This document shows, in pieces, positions 17,269-25,466 of a DNA stretch of 64,000 bases. The number at the start of each line of letters is the position of its first letter. Position 1 is the first letter of the stretch. The stretch is from assembly GCF_042655485.1 (NCBI RefSeq), contig NZ_JBHSMC010000015.1, positions 1 through 64,000 of the forward strand, given 5' to 3'. The stretch comes from Lederbergia graminis (GTDB lineage Bacteria; Bacillota; Bacilli; Bacillales; Bacillaceae_C). Made by a program: the position numbers and the translations under genes. The notes under the pieces were generated by a model. It had not been told where the DNA came from and did no database searches. It saw only the letters and a program-made list of their open reading frames with translations.

Positions 17269-18621
17269 TTATTCCACTACCATCACCATTTCAGGATTAA
17301 GCCATAAAGGATTGTAATATGCTGGGTTACTAGATAATGGCAGTAGTTCATCCTTAATATTAATCCCCAGCTTCTCTCTGATGAATGATTGTTTCGCTTC
17401 TATTCGTGCCCAGACTGCTGGATATTTTTCCTTTAACTCCTTCCGTAATGCTTCATCTGCAATAACTACGGTATCTTCACAATTCAACCCTACCCCATTT
17501 GGAAGTGGAGTTGGAATAATATCACATTGAAAAGCCATTCCCGACACAATAACTTCATTACTATCTGGCCTTACAGGAGTATGCATCCATTCGTCTGTAC
17601 TAGTGAGATGGCCGGGATTGAGTGCCGGTTTTAACCCACCTTCTGCTAGTACAGATGCACATTTCTCAAACAAATCTCCACCCCGCACTCCAATACCTGT
17701 CATTTCATACCATGTTGCAATTGCTTTATAGTAAGGCTTAGCAAACCTCTCCATAAACTCGTCGTTCTTCGAGTCTATCATTCCCGCTCGACAGCTAAGT
17801 CCACCCCAGTAGCCTACCGCTGTTGTTACTCCATCCCCTAAAGCAATCTTCGTCGCAGAAGGACTACGTAACCCTACCATCTGTTCTTTTCTCGCGGAAA
17901 ACATGACATGTGCGGTTAATGGTTCACCAGCATATCTCATATGAGAAACAGCTTCTAACTCTGAAATCCCCACCTTCGTGCCTTTCATAATATTCATAAC
18001 AGCTGCAGATGCCCTCGAAGCACCCCATTCATATAAAGCTATCTGATCAACACTATTACGAGAGCGTAATCCCTCAGTTGGATGTAGTAACACAGGTGTT
18101 TTATCTTGTAATGGTTGCCTAACTACCTTCTGAATACTATCTACAATTGCGGCCGGGATAAAGAAATGAGGTGCATCCGAAACCATTTCATTCTCCTCAA
18201 AATACTTCCATCCACATAAACCGACTGTATCGTTCTCTTTTATTCCTATGTTTAGCAATATTTGATCTAATTTAGGTGAACTCGTACGATCTTGTCCTAA
18301 TAATCCAAATGATTGATAGAGAATAACATTTGCCTCAATTTGTTTATCCACACTATAATCAAGACCTTCCATTCCAACTAACAAGTATTTAGCATTTCTC
18401 GGTCCTAAAATTAAGAGTGCCTCCTCGAAGCGTGGATCATATCCTGATAGAAAATGTATATTTGCAAAATGCTCGCGATCTCCATATACGACTAACCAAT
18501 CAGTCGCAGCTCTATCGTATGCTTTTGTACAACGCATCTCATGTTCTTCTTTGCTTATGACCGGAATCTCTTCAGGTACACCAAAATCAGGTAGTTCAAC
18601 TTTCTTCCAATTAATATTCAT
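17269..18621 (-). CDS. M24 (creatinase/aminopeptidase P)-fold protein, probably metal-free
   Basis: I start the 450-residue product at 18621, where AGGAGG lies 7 nt upstream; the longer frame to 18654 has no such site. An N-terminal creatinase-like domain (about 30-190) is followed by the pita-bread M24 domain (about 200-450). M24 marks are GGDLFEKC, NPGHLTSTDEW, SGMAFQCDIIP and NCEDTVVIADEAL. The usual metal-binding Asp pair appears absent: the segment reads AVGYWGGLSCRAG. Creatinase itself uses this fold without metal, so a hydrolase or amidinohydrolase of creatinase type is possible. Gene order: after the substrate-binding protein, before the NagB-like gene. Confidence 0.8.
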   Translation of the reverse strand: MNINWKKVELPDFGVPEEIPVISKEEHEMRCTKAYDRAATDWLVVYGDREHFANIHFLSGYDPRFEEALLILGPRNAKYLLVGMEGLDYSVDKQIEANVILYQSFGLLGQDRTSSPKLDQILLNIGIKENDTVGLCGWKYFEENEMVSDAPHFFIPAAIVDSIQKVVRQPLQDKTPVLLHPTEGLRSRNSVDQIALYEWGASRASAAVMNIMKGTKVGISELEAVSHMRYAGEPLTAHVMFSARKEQMVGLRSPSATKIALGDGVTTAVGYWGGLSCRAGMIDSKNDEFMERFAKPYYKAIATWYEMTGIGVRGGDLFEKCASVLAEGGLKPALNPGHLTSTDEWMHTPVRPDSNEVIVSGMAFQCDIIPTPLPNGVGLNCEDTVVIADEALRKELKEKYPAVWARIEAKQSFIREKLGINIKDELLPLSSNPAYYNPLWLNPEMVMVVE

Positions 18622-18711
18622 CTTCCATCCTCCTATAATATTGGGAATTTTCAATCACATGTACATATAAAGTGGCCAGCTCCCAGATCTTCTAAGTCCG
18701 AAGAGAATCTA

Positions 18712-19800
18712 TCACTCTATTTCTTTTACCAGCTTCACGGTATAGTGAAGAGATTCTAAATCTGTAACAACACCTTTTTCAATTTTTCCTTCTGCTTCCA
18801 TAATATCTATTACTGCCTGGAAACGGTCCTTCCAGTAAAAATCACCATCTGGATGAAGAACCTCTTTTTCGTAGAATTCAACGCCACTAGGGAAGAACTC
18901 CATCTTATTCCAGACATTATTAAGTTGGTCTACTGAAATTTCAGTTCCAACATTTTTCATTTGTTCCACAATGATCGGAAAAGAATCATCTGGATTTTGC
19001 TCAATATAGTTTAATGTTTTGAAAAACGCCTTTAATAGCTTTGCTGCTAACTCCGGATTTTTTTCTATCCAATCTCTACGCGCTGCAAATCCATTGTGAG
19101 AGATGGTGTGTGGCAGAGTTGTTTGGTCAATCAGCGTGTCATACCCTTCCTTTTGTACAGCTAAGCGCTGCGGAATTCCACTAATCATAATATCTATAGA
19201 CCCCGACAACAAAGCAGGAGGTAAATCTTCCTGTGACATATCAACAATTGTATAATCATCCGAATCTAATCCAGCGTGATTTAACATAGAGATGAAGCTT
19301 GTATATTCACTTACACTAGTATTCAATCCAACTTTCTTTCCTTTAGCTTGCTCTAATGTTAGGCGCATAGCCTCTTTATCATCATTCGTTTCCCCAAGGA
19401 ACTCATCATATGTTTTCCAATCATGCTTATCTCCGTCAAACATCAGAGCCGCACCAGCAAAATAAAAGATGGGAAAGGCTAAAGTAGTATCAACACCATT
19501 AGAATTTTGCAATACAATGTCGGAATCACCTGCTGTAGCTAAATCGACTTTCCCTCCAACAAGAAGATCATTTCCTCCAGCCCAATCTGTTTCTTGGATA
19601 TCTAACTCAATACCTTCCTCTTCAAAGAAACCTTTCTCCACTCCAACATGGATAGAATACACGTCTTGGAAAGGACTTATGGCTAGTTTTACCTTTTGTA
19701 AACCTCCGTTACTAGAAACATTCTCATCATTACTACATCCTGCAAATATGATTGCTATTATTACAATCAATAAGCCAATTAAAGCCTTAGAGCGTTTCAT
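18712..19800 (-). CDS. ABC transporter substrate-binding lipoprotein (NMT1/SsuA type)
   Basis: This 362-residue lipoprotein has the signal MKRSKALIGLLIVIIAIIF followed by the lipobox AGC (Cys about 22), a short acidic-Ser linker, and an NMT1/SsuA/ThiY-like periplasmic-binding fold (VKLAISPFQDVYSIHVGVEKG, ELDIQETDWAGGNDLLVGGK). Relatives bind alkanesulfonates, nitrate, taurine, pyrimidine precursors or aromatic amines. It is the third component of the ABC system with the permease and ATPase just upstream, and it precedes the M24-fold gene. The ligand is unknown; the neighbouring hydrolases suggest an amide- or amine-containing compound. Confidence 0.9.
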   Translation of the reverse strand: MKRSKALIGLLIVIIAIIFAGCSNDENVSSNGGLQKVKLAISPFQDVYSIHVGVEKGFFEEEGIELDIQETDWAGGNDLLVGGKVDLATAGDSDIVLQNSNGVDTTLAFPIFYFAGAALMFDGDKHDWKTYDEFLGETNDDKEAMRLTLEQAKGKKVGLNTSVSEYTSFISMLNHAGLDSDDYTIVDMSQEDLPPALLSGSIDIMISGIPQRLAVQKEGYDTLIDQTTLPHTISHNGFAARRDWIEKNPELAAKLLKAFFKTLNYIEQNPDDSFPIIVEQMKNVGTEISVDQLNNVWNKMEFFPSGVEFYEKEVLHPDGDFYWKDRFQAVIDIMEAEGKIEKGVVTDLESLHYTVKLVKEIE

Positions 19801-19839
19801 AGCTAACTCCCCCTTTTCTCTCGTTTTAGTCCCTTTGTG

Positions 19840-20625
19840 TTACGCTCTTTCCGTCCATCTCGTCACATGCTGCAAAACTTTACGAACAGCTGTATCAACG
19901 AGCGCAGATAAGATACCAAACATGACTACTCCTAAGAAAATTACATCTGTATTAAACATTTTTCTTGCCTGTAAAATTCGATAGCCCATTCCAGCCTGAG
20001 CACCCATGAATTCTGCAGCAACTACTAGCGTAAAAGATATTGCTACACACACGCGGATTGGTCCAATTAATGCTGGAATGATACTTGGTAATATAATTTT
20101 TCGATAAATATTTCCTTTATTTGCACCCAATGTTTGTGCTGCCTTAACATATATCGGCGGCACATTTCTAATTGCTTCAATTGTGTTAATGACGATTATG
20201 GCGAACACACCTAGTGTTACGAGTAAAAACTTTCCAAGCTCTCCAATTCCAAACCACATCAAGAAGAATGGAATCATGGCAATAACCGGTACAGGTCGAG
20301 AACTTTCTATGAGTGGGTTTAGTAAATAATATAGTTTGTTATTAAAACAAACGAGCATCCCAATTATTACCCCTAAGACTGTACCTGTTACTAATCCACA
20401 AACAACACGGTACATAGTAAAAAATACATCTGTTCCAATAAGTGAGCTTGTGGAAACAGCAGCTTCTACAACCATTAAAGGAGATGGGAAAATAACTGGC
20501 TTTACTATTCCTAAACCATCTCGTGTAATTAAAAACCAGAAAACAAATACACCCATAATCGAGAAAATACTTAAATATGAATCTTTAAACCAACCTTTTC
20601 CCTGTTTTAAGGAATTACCATTCAT
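19840..20625 (-). CDS. ABC transporter permease (SsuC/TauC type)
   Basis: This 261-residue protein has about six membrane segments and the permease EAA loop (AAQTLGANKGNIYRKIILPS). The length and the motif SRPVPVIAMIPFFLMWFGIG are standard for SsuC/TauC/NrtB permeases. Its ATG overlaps the stop of the ATPase gene (ATGA), so the two are translationally coupled. It works with the substrate-binding lipoprotein encoded downstream. Confidence 0.92.
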   Translation of the reverse strand: MNGNSLKQGKGWFKDSYLSIFSIMGVFVFWFLITRDGLGIVKPVIFPSPLMVVEAAVSTSSLIGTDVFFTMYRVVCGLVTGTVLGVIIGMLVCFNNKLYYLLNPLIESSRPVPVIAMIPFFLMWFGIGELGKFLLVTLGVFAIIVINTIEAIRNVPPIYVKAAQTLGANKGNIYRKIILPSIIPALIGPIRVCVAISFTLVVAAEFMGAQAGMGYRILQARKMFNTDVIFLGVVMFGILSALVDTAVRKVLQHVTRWTERA

Positions 20626-21440
20626 TTAGTTTCACTCCCCTCTGCTTCTTCTTGTTTTAATATTGCGTGAATCCGCTTTCTAAAATCAACAAAAGCAGAA
20701 GAGGTTTTAATCGACATATCCCTATTCTTAGGGAAATTCGGTTTATAAACAGAATGAATTTTACCTGGTCTAGGTGTCATTACAACAATCCGATCACCAA
20801 GAAACAATGCCTCTTCCAAGTCATGAGTAATAAAAATAACCGTTCTAGGTGCTTGCATCCATAGTCTTCTTAGTTCTTCCTGCAAATGTTCCTTCGTCAT
20901 AATATCTAACGGGCCGAATGGTTCATCTAATAACAAAACCTTGGGATTAGCGGCGTAGGCTCGAGCAATGTCTACCCTTTTTCTCATTCCCCCGGATAAT
21001 TGCTTTGGCCAAGCATGTCTGAAATCCTCCAACTTCACTAGATGTAAAAATTGATTCACTGTCTGCTGAATTTCCTGCTTTGATTTCTTTTGCATTTTAA
21101 GACTAAAACCTATATTTTCTTCTACTGTCATCCAAGGAAATACTGCATCATTTTGAAAAACAACCGCTCGTTCTGGACTCGGCTTTTCAATATTTTTACC
21201 ACCAATGGTAATTGAGCCAGAGGTAATGTTTTGCATCCCAGCAATTGTATTTAGTAATGTTGTCTTTCCACAACCTGAAGGGCCCATTACACAAATAAAC
21301 TCATTTTTATGCACGGTGAGATTTACCTTATTTAAGGCAATAACCTTATCATTTGTACTCGTTTGAAATTCAACAGAAAGATCATTTATTTCGATTAAAG
21401 GCTCGGTTACTTCTGTTAAACTCTTTACTTTAGCTTCCAT
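20622..21440 (-). CDS. ABC transporter ATP-binding protein (SsuB/TauB type)
   Basis: The 272-residue product (ATG 21440) is complete: Walker A GPSGCGKTT, Q-loop VVFQNDAVFPW, signature LSGGMRKRVDIARA, Walker B VLLLDEPFG and switch His in FITHDLEEA. It overlaps the end of the amidohydrolase gene by about 11 nt and the permease start by 4 nt, so the three genes form one tightly coupled operon. Nitrate/sulfonate/taurine-type transporters are the closest family. Confidence 0.92.
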   Translation of the reverse strand: MEAKVKSLTEVTEPLIEINDLSVEFQTSTNDKVIALNKVNLTVHKNEFICVMGPSGCGKTTLLNTIAGMQNITSGSITIGGKNIEKPSPERAVVFQNDAVFPWMTVEENIGFSLKMQKKSKQEIQQTVNQFLHLVKLEDFRHAWPKQLSGGMRKRVDIARAYAANPKVLLLDEPFGPLDIMTKEHLQEELRRLWMQAPRTVIFITHDLEEALFLGDRIVVMTPRPGKIHSVYKPNFPKNRDMSIKTSSAFVDFRKRIHAILKQEEAEGSETK

Positions 21441-22674
21441 ACACCTTTTTTCCTTTCTTTGTGTCAAATTTGACTAGTTGTCCATCCTTCATAACAAAAT
21501 CCACTTGCTGAAGAACGGTAATATCATCAAGAGGATTACCATCAAATGCAATCAAATCCGCCTTTTTACCAACCTCAATCGTGCCTATCTCTTTATCCAA
21601 TCCGAGCACTTCTGCTCCTAACTTCGTACCTGCCACTATTGCATGTAATGGCTCCATTCCCCACTCTACTGCTAATTCAAATTCCTTCGCTGCCTGATCT
21701 TGGGGGTGGGTTGGATATCCGATTAAATCCGTACCAATAACGTATTTCACGCCCGCTTTCAAACTTTTTTGAAAATCTGCTTTCATCACTTTCGCATGAG
21801 CAGAATAGATACTACTTTCCATCTCTGAATAGTTAAAGGGCTTTGCTGCTTGCTCATGGAAAAATAATTGGGATATCGTTGTCACAACAGGAATTTGCTT
21901 TTCCGCTAGCCTTTTTCTTGTTTCTTCCGTAATCCCATATCCATGTTCTATAACATCAACATTTCCATCTAAAGCTAGATTAACAGCTGCGTTCCCAATA
22001 CAATGTGCACTTACTTTAATGTCGTGAAGGTGAGCTTCATCTGTTAGCGCCTTCACTTCATCCAATGTATAAGAAGGAAGAGTTTGATAAGGATCATCTC
22101 CCCACGAGCTATTTAAATCATCAATTTTGCCTTTAGATAACCCTACCTTAATTACATTTGCTCCTTGCTTAATGCGTTCACGCACTAATTTGCGAATTTC
22201 ATCAGGTCCATCTGCCACATCTGTTTCTTCCATAATTTCATACCAAGTACCACCAGACGACACAATGAATTGACCTGATACAACTAGTCGGGGCCCAGGT
22301 ATGTGGCCAGCATTGATTGCTCTTCGCAACGCTGGTGAGATATTGGATCCTAAACAACGTGCGGATGTAATTCCTGCTTGGAGCATTTTGGCAGCTTCTC
22401 CTGCTCCACGGAGTACACGGTCAACATCAGAATCACTAATTAACTTGTGTAATTGGTGACTTGGAACTGCAAAGAAATGCATATGAGAATCGATTAATCC
22501 TGGCATAATCGTTTTGTCGCCTAAATCATATATAGTACTATTTTCAAGGTCGTCGTATTCTTCTTGGCTAACAATGGCTTCGATTATATTATCTTTTATC
22601 ACAATTACTACATTTTCTTTAGCGGGTTTTCCTGTCCCATCTATAAGCGTCTTTGCTTTGAGAACTTTCAACAT
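21430..22674 (-). CDS. Metal-dependent amidohydrolase (imidazolonepropionase/prolidase-like)
   Basis: This 414-residue amidohydrolase-superfamily enzyme has the HxH metal site in MPGLIDSHMHFF, a likely carbamylated Lys in ANVIKVGLSKG, metal His in VSAHCIGNAA and VIEHGYG, and the catalytic Asp in IGTDLIG. A flanking composite beta domain ends GKKADLIAFDGNPL. Relatives hydrolyse cyclic amides, aryl-lysine or N-acyl-proline dipeptides. It is the first gene of the operon, preceded by a TTGACA-N16-TATTAT promoter. It probably acts on the imported substrate; which amide bond it cuts is unknown. Confidence 0.88.
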   Translation of the reverse strand: MLKVLKAKTLIDGTGKPAKENVVIVIKDNIIEAIVSQEEYDDLENSTIYDLGDKTIMPGLIDSHMHFFAVPSHQLHKLISDSDVDRVLRGAGEAAKMLQAGITSARCLGSNISPALRRAINAGHIPGPRLVVSGQFIVSSGGTWYEIMEETDVADGPDEIRKLVRERIKQGANVIKVGLSKGKIDDLNSSWGDDPYQTLPSYTLDEVKALTDEAHLHDIKVSAHCIGNAAVNLALDGNVDVIEHGYGITEETRKRLAEKQIPVVTTISQLFFHEQAAKPFNYSEMESSIYSAHAKVMKADFQKSLKAGVKYVIGTDLIGYPTHPQDQAAKEFELAVEWGMEPLHAIVAGTKLGAEVLGLDKEIGTIEVGKKADLIAFDGNPLDDITVLQQVDFVMKDGQLVKFDTKKGKKVYGS

Positions 22675-22963
22675 CTTTCCTTCCTTTCCAATTTTTCTTT
22701 GAAATGCGTGTGTCCATGTCTATTAATCTCAAATTCTAATCAATTCACCCCCAAAAAAATATCTATGTAGTAGCTCCGCTGTTGTTCTTTCTGTAAATGG
22801 AATATTGTCGTTCTTTGTTGTTTCATTATGATATTCCATTTACATACATAATATCGTAAATAAAGTAATTGTCAACATATTTTATCGTTATTTACGTAAT
22901 TTATTGTTGTTTTTTGTAATTTTTACGTATTTAGAAATACTATAATAGAGGAAGGTGATGTTA
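22675..22963. promoter_or_regulatory. Divergent control region of the catabolic operon and its SinR-like regulator
   Basis: Leftward promoter: TTGACA (22875-22870, minus), 16-bp spacer, TATTAT (22853-22848). Directly downstream lies a perfect 13-bp inverted repeat, GTAAATGGAATAT (22793-22805) and its complement (22831-22843), a strong operator candidate. Two GTTCTTT heptamers (22784-22790, 22810-22816) match the known SinR box GTTCTYT and fall beside or inside the repeat. A rightward TATAAT (22941-22946) serves the regulator gene. The layout predicts repression of the operon by the divergent XRE protein. Confidence 0.7.
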
Positions 22964-23281
22964 ATGGATATTGGAAGTCGTATTCGAAATTTAAGAATTG
23001 CAAAGGACTGGAAAGTATCAGAATTGGCAAAGAAAGCCTATATTTCACAATCATATTTAAGCGATATTGAAAAAGGGCGAACAGCACCTTCTCTTGATAA
23101 GTTATCAAGTATATGTGAAGCATTAGGAATTTCATTAAGTGAATTTTTTGGGGAAGTTCCAGCATTATCGAAAGAAGTAATTCGGTTAGTAGAAAACGCA
23201 CAAAAATTGTCGGAAAAAGAGATAAACCATCTTTCTAATTTTCTAGAGGCAATGATAGAACGAAATCATAATAAAGAATAA
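22964..23281 (+). CDS. XRE-family (SinR-like) transcriptional regulator
   Basis: The protein has 105 residues, close to SinR (111). The HTH reads LRIAKDWKVSELAKKAYISQSYLSDIEKG in two stretches within residues 5-60. The C-terminal half (LVENAQKLSEKEINHLSNFLEAMIER) resembles the short helical dimerisation hook of SinR and SinI. The ATG at 22964 is chosen because AGGAAGG lies 8 nt upstream. It is divergent from the amidohydrolase operon and shares its control region, so it is the likely local regulator. It is not assumed to be SinR itself: no sinI or biofilm genes adjoin it. Confidence 0.85.
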   Translation: MDIGSRIRNLRIAKDWKVSELAKKAYISQSYLSDIEKGRTAPSLDKLSSICEALGISLSEFFGEVPALSKEVIRLVENAQKLSEKEINHLSNFLEAMIERNHNKE

Positions 23282-23282
23282 A

Positions 23283-23318
23283 AGCCATTCTAATTTTTAA
23301 TTGGGTGGTTTTTTGTTG
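23283..23318 (+). terminator. Intrinsic terminator of the XRE gene
   Basis: CCATTCTAATT pairs with AATTGGGTGG through G-U pairs and one bulge, followed by TTTTTTG. It begins right after the stop codon. Confidence 0.65.
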
Positions 23319-23580
23319 TTGGTTAATTGGCTATTTCCAAAGATGAGATGTTTTATTTTTTTACCTATCAAATTATATATCTGCTACTTTTTACCTTGAA
23401 CTAACAACCAAAATATAGGAAACTATACCTATACGCCTGCTTTTATTATAAAAAATGAAAGGTGGTGAATTTTGCAAATTAGAGAATTACAATAGTTGGC
23501 GTATGCAATTAATCCATACATCATTGCTTATTACTTTCAAATTGATTAATTCAACATGATTAATTTAGAAGGGAAGAGGC

Positions 23581-24231
23581 ATGAAGTTGAAGAAAGAGAA
23601 GAAATATCTTATTAAGTATGAAACAGTATTGCTAGAACCTGTGTTCAACAAGTATGGTTCTTTATGGACACAAGTAAGAGAATGGAGACATTCCTTTATT
23701 GTTACTCAAAAACCAAAGGAGATTATTGAAGACAGTTTACTCTATTATGGGAGAGGTGACCTGAACGCTGCAACGAAAGTATCAAGATCCGCACTAAATA
23801 AAAATGTGGATATGCCACCAATTATGATTAGTCGTCAACATGGACTTTATTGGTTTCCTACGCAATCACCTTCCAAAGAGGATATTTGTATATGGATAGC
23901 GGCTCACCATATATCTAATACTTCCCCAAAGACATCCACAGAAACAGATGTTTTTTTCTATAATGATGATAAAATCTCGCTACCATACAGTCAAAAAACA
24001 ACAGAGAGAAAAATATATCAAGCTGAACACTTACAGAGAACAATGGAACATAGATCAAGAAAAATTCAGTATAAACTGGAAATCAATGCTAGTTTGATAA
24101 AAGAATTAAGTAATATTCTATATAGCTATTTCATTATGAATAAATACAAAAGTGGAGATGACAATTTAACTAATCATAACGAATATCTTTCATTAGAACG
24201 ATTGAATAATCGAGACGCATATACATCTTGA
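23581..24231 (+). CDS. comK: ComK-family competence transcription factor
   Basis: The 216-residue product aligns in order with ComK: an initial YETVLLEPVFNKYG strand, KPKEIIEDSLLYYGRGDLNAA (ComK: PLQIVDRSCRFFGSS), PPIMISRQHGLYWFPTQSP (ComK: PPIMVDPSNQIFLFPTLSS), ICIWIAAHHI, then LPYSQKTTERKIYQAEHLQRTM. ComK drives DNA-uptake genes in Bacillus by binding paired AT boxes. It is longer than B. subtilis ComK (192) by a C-terminal tail. AGAAGGGAAGAG precedes the ATG. The neighbours (sigma factor, phage-type replication genes) are not standard comK neighbours, so it may be a second ComK paralogue. Confidence 0.85.
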   Translation: MKLKKEKKYLIKYETVLLEPVFNKYGSLWTQVREWRHSFIVTQKPKEIIEDSLLYYGRGDLNAATKVSRSALNKNVDMPPIMISRQHGLYWFPTQSPSKEDICIWIAAHHISNTSPKTSTETDVFFYNDDKISLPYSQKTTERKIYQAEHLQRTMEHRSRKIQYKLEINASLIKELSNILYSYFIMNKYKSGDDNLTNHNEYLSLERLNNRDAYTS

Positions 24232-24318
24232 TTTCAGTACTTATTCCTTTGCTTACTATTTAACGTTTGGGCGATCAACCAATATTTTTATAAATTGTGC
24301 ATATTATATGGACCGCCA

Positions 24319-24488
24319 CCATTGACTTACTATTGTCCGTGTTTTGGAAGCAATGCATGTCTGTCTAAATAATGCCTAAAGGCACACCTGCAATTTATGA
24401 TAACACGGACAAACCGATTCTAAGCATTTGCCTGCGGGGCCCCGCCCCCTTCCAGCAAATGCAAAGAATCGGACGTTACAGTCAATGG
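24319..24488 (-). repeat. Structured intergenic repeat, copy 1 (three-way junction)
   Basis: Outer arms CCATTGAC (24319-24326) and GTCAATGG (24481-24488) enclose two hairpins. One has TTGTCCGTGTT (24333-24343) with AACACGGACAA (24402-24412). The other has CCGATTCT-AA-GCATTTGC (24414-24431) with GCAAATGC-AA-AGAATCGG (24455-24472) around a GC-rich tip. The reverse complement matches 57129-57300. Similarity continues outward into CACAGCG-AGCTGCTTG. It is much richer in GC than its surroundings and lies between comK and the sigma gene, with no ORF in it. Confidence 0.88.
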
Positions 24489-24585
24489 CAAGCAGCTTCG
24501 CTGTGGCTGCAAGTTTGTTGATAAATGGTTGTGCAATTACAAATGCCCAGCCAACAGTAGCTCAAAAGTTTTCGCAATTTCGTTT

Positions 24586-25086
24586 TCAATCTATACTCTC
24601 ATCCCTCTTTTCAATATTCTCCTTTATTTTCTCCATCGCTTGCTTCCTCCACTTTTTAACAGCTGATTCAGAAACATTTTCCTTCTTAGCAATTTCCTTC
24701 AGTGTCAATCCAAGATAAAACGTATCTATTACCCATTGCTTCTGCTTTGGAGTAAGGCCATTGCAATAAGATAATAATGTTGCTAATTCAAACGGATGCT
24801 CCGCATTTTCGTCTATTTTCATTAGCCAGAATTCTTCATCTGGATATGCACTTCTTTCTTCTATCCTATTTTTCCTTTTCAGCTCATCCAGAATTCGACC
24901 TCGAATGTAGGTATAGGCAATAGTACTGAAATTTCCCCGCTCTGGATCATACCGCTCCTTTGCTTCCCACAGTCCAATCACTCCTGTTTGAAAATACTCC
25001 TCTTCATCCTTGTATATATGCAACGTATGAATCACTTTATAAATCATCGGCTTATACTGCTCTACAAGCTCCTCAAAACTTTCCAT
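24586..25086 (-). CDS. Sigma-70-family RNA polymerase sigma factor (SigH/alternative type)
   Basis: The product has 166 residues when started at 25086 (AGGAAGG, 7 nt spacing). An upstream in-frame extension to 25182 is probably leader, because the related leader at 13055-13225 is not open there. Region 2 is present (YKPMIYKVIHTLHI, EEYFQTGVIGLWEAKERYDP, FSTIAYTYIRGRILDELKRKNR), and region 4 too (LTPKQKQWVIDTFYLGLTLKEIAKKENVSESAVKKW in two stretches). It resembles small SigH/ComX-like or phage-encoded sigma factors more than ECF factors. No anti-sigma gene adjoins it. It is divergent from a phage-type replication module and close to comK, so it may control either (inference). Confidence 0.85.
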   Translation of the reverse strand: MESFEELVEQYKPMIYKVIHTLHIYKDEEEYFQTGVIGLWEAKERYDPERGNFSTIAYTYIRGRILDELKRKNRIEERSAYPDEEFWLMKIDENAEHPFELATLLSYCNGLTPKQKQWVIDTFYLGLTLKEIAKKENVSESAVKKWRKQAMEKIKENIEKRDESID

Positions 25087-25262
25087 TCCGAACCCTTCCT
25101 GGAAAGCGCGCTCTCTCTTATATTCCCGGGTACTTTCAAGATATCGAGATTCATAGAGTAGAGCGAATGAGGATTTTGACAAATTCCCTTAGAAAAACCT
25201 TAAATATTTCCTAAGAAATAACGAATTCTGTCAAAATTCCTAAGAGATTTTGGCAGAATCCT
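25087..25262 (-). promoter_or_regulatory. Leader A of the sigma-factor gene
   Basis: This region shares ordered blocks with leader B (13055-13225): GCCAAAATC, TTTCTTAGGAAAT, GATTTTGTCAAAA/TTTGTCAAAATC, GCGCTTTCCAGGAAGGG. Repeated TTTTGACA/TGTCAAAA words form inverted pairs. This conservation on both sides of unrelated coding sequence suggests a promoter with operator or leader-RNA function, perhaps autoregulated by the sigma factor. About 200 bp further right, before the initiator gene at 25467, I see only a weak hairpin (AAGGTG/CACCTT, 25356-25377). Confidence 0.6.
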
Positions 25263-25466
25263 ATTATTTTTTGCAAAGAATTATGGATATTTCCCTTGTC
25301 TCATTGGAAAACAGCACCAGCCCCATTTCTATCTTCTTAAAAATCTTTTCCCAGCAAGGTGTCCTTTTTTGCACCTTTCTTCTATATAAAAGGTGAGAAC
25401 ATTGAGCGCATCGATGAACTCAGTGCATCTCATAGTTCTTACTTAAAAAATCAGGAGGAATTGAAG

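Noticed and set aside
23461..23560. 34-codon ORF (starts MKGGEFCKLEN) before comK
   Set aside because: No ribosome site and no known motif; probably the comK leader.
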